Origin: Brasenia schreberi
Lineage: Eukaryota; Streptophyta; Magnoliopsida; Nymphaeales; Cabombaceae
Length of the DNA stretch: 64,000 nucleotides
Assembly (NCBI GenBank): GCA_036023115.1
Contig: JAYKKT010000061.1
Span: 14,839,001 to 14,903,000, forward strand
Direction: 5' to 3'
Both the position numbers and the translations under genes were made by a program. The notes below the pieces were generated by a model that made no database searches, was not told the origin of the DNA, and worked only from the letters and a program-made list of their open reading frames with translations. This document shows, piece after piece, positions 57,041 to 64,000 of the stretch. How positions within the stretch are numbered: position 1 is the first letter of the stretch; each line of letters begins with the position of its first letter.

Positions 57041-59253
57041 GTAAACCCTAAATAAATTTTTCTGAAAACACTCCCAACTTCAAAAGCTGACTTGTTTTAA
57101 AAAAACCTTTTGCTTTAAAATGAAAATTTTAAATCTTTAAAATAAAGATTTTAAAAGGTTTCAAATTAAAGCTAAAAGGATAAGGCCCAAAAGATTTGAG
57201 CAAATCAGGCGAAGATTAAGGCAACGATTGGAGCCCGCTTCCAACAAGGATAGAGTTCGCGAAGGTCAAGTCGTGGAGCAAGAGAGTAGATCATGTCGAA
57301 TCAAGGCACGTCTTCATCCAAGATCAAGTCAAGTGGATAGCCTTACCAAAACTAAACCTAGCTGAACTTGACTAAGTCCTAAGCTTGAGTCACTTGAGTT
57401 AAATATGAAGCATGACCTAGTTTAAATCAAATGCCTTAACTTGACCAAACCAAATTTTTCTAGCCTTGTGTACCTTATATCCTTGGGCTAAACATCAAAT
57501 GATACTCTTACCTAGCCTTGATTAAATGGGACGAGCCAACAAAGGAAGACACATCAAGTTGAAGAAGCAGTCGGTTGCACTTGGAGACGTCTAGGACCTA
57601 GCCAACCATGTCTAGGTGTATATGGTTTGAACCAACAACCAGCCCACATGGGACTGGTCCATATTTGATCAAGGGAGATCACTCATCCATGTGAACATGA
57701 AGACTCTTGGGGTTGGGTTTGGGTCTTGGATCACCCGCCCTAAGGAAGGGCCTAGAAGAGCCTTCCTTGGCCTATAAATAGAGGTCAAGGGGTGTGTGTG
57801 TGTGTGTGAATCCTATCTAGACATCTTGGAGAGTGTTTGGGAAGTGGATGCACCTTGGGGTCTTGGGCTGCATCTTGGGAATTCGTGAGTTGCTAGGGAA
57901 GGCTTGAGAGAGGGGAAGAGAGTGTAGGAATTAGACTAAGTGTTGCAAATTGTTGGGGGAGTTTGAGTGAGAAAACAAGAAATGGGAAAGGTGAAGGCCA
58001 TGCAATACAAGTAAGGGTCGATCCTTGAAGAAACGTGTAAGTGTCGTTCTCCTTTGATTCATCTCCATCTCTTTTTCATATTTTATTCAAAAGGGGTTGT
58101 ATTAATGGAGCTTTGTCTCCCCACATGATGTAATAAGAAGTAGATGTGCTGAAATTTTCATTTCTTGCTTATGCACTCTAATTGTTTGTGTTCTTGATTC
58201 TACCTCTCTATATGTTATAAATACTCTTTATCTTCTAATCTCTTCTATGCTAATATATATATTTCCATTTATTTTCCTTCATCAATTTACTTTAGGACGT
58301 TGTGTTGTTGCAATTTGAATTCGGGTGAGTTTGTATCACGTATGTTTTAAAAATAAAATTCTAAATTTCAGTATTCCTGTATATGTTTATTGCTTTATTT
58401 TTCATTGTTAATCTACTACTCCGATCGACTTAAAATTTTACACCCTGCATCTACACACACAAGCCCACTTGTAATAACATTTTCAAGAATTTTAGAGTTG
58501 TGCAACTGCATATTAAAAATTGTGCAAGATTAGAAAAATTTTAGAAACTTTCTGTCAACCCTATTTTCTTGTAGTAAAGCACAGGTAATCATCCCATAAC
58601 TCTATCTGTAGTTATCCAAAATCAGTGAAACTTGATTCATTGAAAATATAATATCATAGCTTTCCAGCAAGATCAAGTACACTAAATTTGGAACTCTGAA
58701 CACCAAGATAAAGACTAATCTTTGGGTCTTTATATTTTTGTAACAGAATAGTTCTGAGTGTCTAAGCAGAGGTAGTTTATTGATTTAATTCTGCATCATC
58801 CTAGTCCCAAATTTCAAAAACAAAAGTGTCTTAGAATCTTCATATTCCAATATGTGTCTTGTAAAATTTTCATGAATTTTAGAGATCTCTAGGTTACCTA
58901 AAAAAATTCAGGAAACAAACTCTAAAAACAGAACTAGTTTATGTTTTTCAGAACTTGCTGATTTTCAATTTGAAACCAAAGTGCACGAGTTTGTTCTTGT
59001 CAACACCTTATTTTTCACTTGGATTTAAAACTTCACCTCCACATTTGAAATCCTCAAAGCACTTAGGTTGACCCTTACACATCGGTTCAAGAAGGCCTAA
59101 AGCGAAAATATCCTTCTTAGCTACAATCGCCAAGTCAGATTTAAAACTTTGCTAGTTTTTGGAAACTAGCTGGCATGCTCGTGCAACAAAGTAGTGTTGA
59201 AAAGTTTTCTTCAAGTCTCTACATAGGCTTGGAGTGAAATTTTCATATCTACA
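57041..59253 (+). mobile_element. Solo LTR 1, copy B (5' edge lost, 3' end kept)
   Basis: Counterpart of 15049-16587. The first bases and the left target repeat are deleted (tattatg/gtaaaccctaaataaa). The 3' end is complete, ending catatctaca at 59253, and is followed by ctaat. The TATA inverted repeat is at 57765-57790. Confidence 0.85.
57765..57790 (+). promoter_or_regulatory. LTR TATA box in inverted repeat, solo LTR 1 copy B
   Basis: Arms ccttggcct and aggtcaagg; one C-to-T change leaves a G-T pair, which would be a G-U wobble in RNA. TATAAATA at 57773-57780. Confidence 0.75.
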
Positions 59254-59258
59254 CTAAT
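59254..59258. repeat. Target-site duplication (right), solo LTR 1
   Basis: ctaat directly after the LTR end; matches the left repeat kept only in copy A (15044-15048). Confidence 0.75.
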
Positions 59259-61136
59259 GAAATCCAAGATTTTGTACCCGAAGTTGTTTATGGAAAATCT
59301 TTATCCCTCTATAAACTATGCATTGACCATGCTCCATGGTACCCTCAATAATAGATAACGGATTTCAATACATCTTTTATGCTTGATGGATCTATCATAC
59401 TACAAGAAATCCTATCTTCTATAATCCAATAATTTTATGTTGAGTTTCCTTTCCCTCCTCCACTCTGAATGCAATGAGTTGTGGTCTACATATGATACAT
59501 ATCCTCTAGGAAACATATCTCCTTTCTGAGCTAGAGAAATCAATAGAAAAAGTGTCATGTATTTGTGCCAAGATTCATGAATATCTTGATGCCTACCAAA
59601 ACCACTCATTAGCTGCACATACCCAGCTTACTTTTATAGTTGATTGTGAGGAGGATATTTTCTCCTTCTCTCACTCAGAAAGGAGATCTGTATCCTAGAG
59701 TATGGAGATGAAATGTCTTTGCAGCATAGTTGAGAAGAAGTCTCATGTTTTTATGCTTAAGATATTTGTTCCTTTTAGTAGAAGAAGTCTCATGCTTCTA
59801 TCAAATTGATGGAAATGGATTTGCGCATTGTTGATCTTGAAAGTAAGAAGTCCATCCTTTAGGCTGAAATTTATCTCTGAAGGAACAACTCGAGATACTT
59901 TATCGGCATCACCATGAATTACTCATTGAAGTTTCTTAGGTACAATCCCATCCCAACTCCTTGAGATCTCAAGCATTCGTAGTTCGCAAAATGGAAGTCA
60001 CAATGTCTTGAGAGCTTTCTCAAGAATCACAAGAATTGCATATGCTATTGGACAACCATGAAGCCCTTGAGAAAAATGTTCAACCTAATTCTCTAGATCA
60101 TAATGGTCTCAAGGAATATAAAGATAATTTAAAGATAAATCTTGGGAGGATCTTGAGATAGACTAGGTAGGTTGAAGGTTGTTATAATAGTGACTTTTAT
60201 GTGTCATTAATTCTTATTTAATGACTAATATTAAATACACAATCATATTTGCATGGCCATACCTATAATTTTGAGTCCTTTGCACTTTTTGTTCCTTCGA
60301 GAAATCCACGCAGGCTAGCCTAAAATGTTATTTAACGTCATACAACAAATTTCATTGCCACCTACTAAATCATGTCAGCACCTTGGATTCCATACTGAAT
60401 AACCATGTGAAGTCATGTGAATAGATGTTGATAGGATGTTACACTTTTTCTATATAAAATGTGGTTGGGATTTTACCTTCTTTATGTGAGTAACCACGAG
60501 TCTTTTTTTCATGATCTTCTCAATTCTCATAGCTTTTAGAAACCCAACTCTTTCCAAAATCTCAACCTCAAGTTACCATGTGTCTTGACTTGCTGACTTG
60601 TACTATTTTTTTATAGCATCACAATATCTGTGGAAGAGGCCCTCAATGTTGTTGACGAGACGATCATTTCGAAAACTCTACCACTTTATGTTTCTAAGTT
60701 TTGGTATGATTGCTTTCTAAAGGACTTTTTTACTTGGATGAAACCTTCCAAGGAATAAGATGATTGGCATAGATGAAGATTTGACCTCATTTAACTATCG
60801 AGAGATGTCTTCTTTATTGACCTAAACTTCATCTTCAAGTTCTCAGGTTTTTAGTATAGAAAGATCAATTGTTTTGTCTTAAAATCGGATATGATTGGTC
60901 CTACTCTCCTTAATGTCTATATCATCATTGGTCTTCCTTCTGATGTCCTTGAACTTCACTCTCTTGGTCCCCTTCCTATGTAAAATCACCCAACATTACT
61001 CATAGTCCATGATGATTCCTAAATTGTTGAATACACTTGTATTTTTCCCAATTGAATGTTCCCACTAATCCTTGTTGTCATCTTCCTGGCCTCAGACAAC
61101 AAGAATTCTTTTTAGGTGGAGTTTTATTAAGTCTCC
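59259..61136. other. Copy B of the unassigned stretch (16588-18366)
   Basis: Includes about 100 bases right of the solo LTR (59259-59357) that are deleted in A. No gene recognised. Confidence 0.4.
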
Positions 61137-62073
61137 ATTAACAAACCAGGATACTATCAATTTCTCAATAAACTATTTCATTTGGAGTTTTATAATAATG
61201 CCGACTTCAATTTGTTGAGCCATAGTGATTTTGTGACTCAACATATGTCATTTGAAAGAATCAAAGCTTATCTTGTGAAACTGCCAGTCTTGGTACCCCT
61301 AATTTTTGGAAAACTATTAAAACTATATATAATTGTGATAGAAAATTTCATTGATGCTCTCTTGGCATAAGATACCAATGATAATACTAAACATATTATT
61401 TTCTACTTGAATCAGTTACCGATGTAAAACCCCTATATTTTCCAATAAAAGTTGTGTTTGGCCTTATATCACCCATGTATAAAGTCAGAATATTACCTTT
61501 TGAAGAACGAGGTACAGGTAGTGAGCAAAGTCAATATTTTGTATTACTTTCTTAGCCACCCAAACTAGGTTAGTAAAATGAGTGATCATGTTGTATCCAT
61601 TTGATTTGAAACATCTCCCTCTTAAATTCATAAAAGGATAGGTCGTGGCTGAGTTCCTAGCACATTTCATTTGTGTTGATAAAAATATAATTTCTAAATA
61701 GTCTTGATCAATTATGTTTGGTGGTTTAAAATATAGTAAAGATGTGGGAATTGGTGAAATGCTTACTATATCTACATAGTCAGGTTTCACCAACAATGAA
61801 GTAGAATATCACGATTTGATCTATGACAGAAGCCCGATATTTGGTAATTGATGCAAAAAAGGTAAGCACTTATGGTGATTCTCAGGTTATGCTCAATCAA
61901 CTTTTAGGGAACTATCAATGTCTTAGTTCCAATTTATAGCCTTCACACCAATGAGCAAAGGGTTTACTAGAAACTTTCATCAAATTGAAGCTATCTTATA
62001 TATAAAGAGATGAGAATTGAGTGGTTGACTTGGCATCTCGATCTCCATGGGTGGTGGTGAAATAATCTATAGC
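61137..62073 (+). pseudogene. Ty3/gypsy RT end and double RNase H relic, copy B
   Basis: Counterpart of 18367-19303 with the same landmarks: SFERIKAYLVKLPVLVPLIF (here Pro as in the family PPVLVPP, Ser in A) and SGFTNNEVEY near 61790. Broken by stops. Confidence 0.8.
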
Positions 62074-62948
62074 TAGGGGCGTTCATGGGGTGGGGATCAT
62101 CTTCTCTAAATGTGGGAAAACTTGAGGCCCCATTTACAGTTCGACATCGGGCGGAGTAGAGGTAATCCCCATGGGGCTCAGTGTGGGGACGAGGACTCTA
62201 GGTCCTTGCCTTGCAAACCTGCCCTATAGACCTTGGGTCATGGACCTGCTTTTAAGATCCATATTCATGGATCCAAAATATAAATACGCATTTAACGAGC
62301 AAAGAAATACTAGATAATGCGAGAAGAAGGAAACAAACAATTGTTGCTGCCCTCTCTCGATTGACACGAGATGGATGACCAAGTCTCAACCTCTCTCTCA
62401 TAGTGATGACTATAAGCATCTCTCTCAGTACCCTTTTTTGGTACAAGTAATATTGTATCTGTCAAGAAGTCCATTCACATTATAAGTAACAATCTTCATA
62501 TCCACTTTCCGATTATGACATTGTTCCTTTGAATAAAAGATGACTTTGGAACCTTGGTAATTGTTGTCATGTTGGTATTGCAATGTATCTAACATCTAAT
62601 TCCTTGCTATTTTTATAGGATCATGAACATTTGAAAGGTTAGGCATGGTTTTGTTGTCATGTTCGTATTGCAATGTATCTGATGTTTAATTCTTTATAGA
62701 TATAGAATCCAAAGAATGGGCAGGGATTCGAAAGGTTATACATGGTCTTATTGTGCAAGCTAATCGATGTGGAATCTTAATGGAGTGCTATGCCTTATCT
62801 GAAACTCAAAGTTTTCATCAAAATCTTCACCAAACCTATGGAGAGAAATGGAGGCGGTCCCACGGGACCCATGAGGGAGGGACATGGGGGCAAAGACAGG
62901 ACAGGATTGGGAATCATGGTCCCCAAGATCGCCCCATAAACATCCCTA
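62074..62948. mobile_element. Non-autonomous hAT-like element, copy B
   Basis: Same length and ends as 19304-20178 (left taggggcgttcatgggg; right ...cataaacatcccta). Confidence 0.5.
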
Positions 62949-63290
62949 GCTACAAATTATTTCACCAAATGGGTTGAGGCTTCATCAATGAAAATAGTAA
63001 TCTAAGATGATGTGATCAAATTCATCGTTAAACATAATTTTTGGTTCGATATCCCACAATCGATTATGATTGATTAAGAGATAATGTTTACAAGAGACAA
63101 GGTAATGGCCTTCCTCAAGAGTTTTGGTATCAAACTTGTGCATTCAACTCTTTAGTATGCCTAGGCAAACGGATAAGTTGAAGCTACTAATAAGAAGTAT
63201 CTTGAGGAAAGCCCAAAGAAATGGTGCAAGGTGTTCCCGAATTCCTGTAGTTATACCAAAAATTGAGCATGTTATTGAACGAGGTGGTCC
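62949..63290 (+). pseudogene. Ty3/gypsy integrase relic, copy B
   Basis: Counterpart of 20179-20520, with IPQSIMID and VEATNKKYLEE again readable between stops. Confidence 0.8.
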
Positions 63291-63471
63291 AACCTAGAAT
63301 GAAGGTCTAACAAGCATTGATAGTTTGTGGAAATCCTTGGTCGTTGTCAACTATTGATCCTCTAAAGATCAAAGCAAACTTGTCGATCTCGAACAAACAT
63401 ATCTAGGTTGGTGGCTAACTTATAAAGAGTAGAGAAAAGAGTACCTTGAAAATCCATTCTTTCCTCAGGAT

Positions 63472-64000
63472 TGTAAACACCCAAAATTGTAATGTTTTAA
63501 AAACTCCTGAATTTCAAAAACTTGTTTACAGCCTTTTGAAACCTTTAAAAATTTGGATTGGAGCTGAACGAAAGATCCACTCCATGCCCCAAAGAGGACT
63601 CCACTTGGATCGGGTTGGACCAAATGATTCAAACCCGCCCTAAAAGATTCATCCCCTTGGCCTATAAATAAGGGCAGGGGGGGTTGGAGGAAAGCCTTGG
63701 AGGAGAGAGGAAGGCCACGACTTAGAGCTTGGAGCAAGGTTGAAGGCCACGACTTGGAGCTTGGACCGAAGGCAAAAGGGGCTGCACCAAGGCAGCCGTG
63801 GGCTACAAAAGAGTGAGGTAAGAGAGAGAGAGTGAGGTAAGGGAAAGGGTAGGGTAGTCAAAGGGGAGGGCTACACCTTGGCCTCGAGTGAAAGGAAGGC
63901 TTGCAAGGAAGAAGATAGTACGATTCTATACTCGGGATTTTCAGCATCTTGGGAAAACTTGTAAGCACCTCTAAACTTTGATTCTAAACCATTTTTCTCC
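63472..64000 (+). mobile_element. Solo LTR 2, copy B, cut by window edge
   Basis: Starts TGTAAACACCC after target repeat aggat (63467-63471). About 590 bases equivalent to 20780-21367 are deleted. The TATAAATA box (63663-63670) remains, but the right arm of its inverted repeat is destroyed (aagggcaggg). A 50-base partial duplication (gaaggccacgacttggagcttgga-like) lies at 63710-63770. Continues past 64000. Confidence 0.8.

Larger units (their letters stand above)
47678..64000. repeat. Large duplication, copy B
   Basis: Second copy of bases 1-21800. The left limit cannot be seen because copy A leaves the window at that point, so B may begin further left, in the Ty3-type element or in copia-1. 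The right limit lies beyond 64000. B has lost about 2.3 kb that in A spans the end of the Ty3-type LTR and the integrase region of copia-1. The join at 48556 is at a short shared 'caa'. Confidence 0.95.

Noticed and set aside
1..64000. CRISPR arrays, rRNA operons, bacterial-style operons or phage genes
   Set aside because: No spaced short repeats, no rRNA sequence and no dense coding; all evidence points to plant nuclear transposon-rich DNA.

Overview
The window is nuclear DNA of a flowering plant. It is AT-rich and packed with nested, decayed retrotransposons of plant type: Ty1/copia and Ty3/gypsy elements primed by initiator tRNA-Met, RTE-clade LINEs with TTG tails, solo LTRs, a hAT-like element and a relic of the plant mobile domain (PMD). 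I see no intact protein-coding gene, rRNA, functional tRNA or CRISPR array. Nearly every long reading frame is a transposon fragment or a chance ORF. The species cannot be fixed from the sequence.

The main architecture is a large direct duplication. Copy A runs from base 1 to at least 21800. Copy B runs from 47678 (perhaps earlier) to the right edge at 64000. The offset is 47677 at the start and 42769 at the end, because each copy has gained or lost blocks. It is either a tandem segmental duplication with a unit of about 47.7 kb or two divergent haplotypes joined in the assembly.

Layout of copy A (copy B in brackets): tail and 3' LTR of a gag-only Ty3-type element, 1-2228 [whole element 44842-48556, 3' LTR truncated]; gag side and 5' LTR of a minus-strand copia element (copia-1), 2229-9358 [48557-50900], split in A by an RTE LINE at 4018-7295 whose empty site survives in B; a degraded LTR-like block near 10.3-11.3 kb [51.8-53.0 kb]; a PMD relic at about 14.1-14.8 kb [56.1-56.9 kb]; a solo LTR at 15049-16587 [57041-59253]; a Ty3 pol relic (RT end, RNase H, second RNase H, integrase) at 18367-20520 [61137-63290] with a hAT-like insertion; and a second solo LTR at 20703-22854 [63472-64000+].

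Between the copies (22.9-47.7 kb) lie a third solo LTR of the same family with perfect target-site duplications (25613-27751), a complete but dead copia element (copia-2, 30155-37077) that splits a putative host terminal exon in frame and carries its own truncated LTR insertion (33454-35456), a second RTE LINE on the minus strand (37786-41057), and the 3' half of copia-1 (42450-44841).

Nesting and target-site duplications give a relative order. The copia elements are older than the LTR insertions they carry. The solo LTR at 15 kb predates the A/B duplication. The LINE at 4 kb is specific to copy A. Two signals reach beyond ordinary transposon debris: a conserved inverted repeat with the LTR TATA box in its loop, showing one compensatory pair change between copies, and the in-frame exon split by copia-2.
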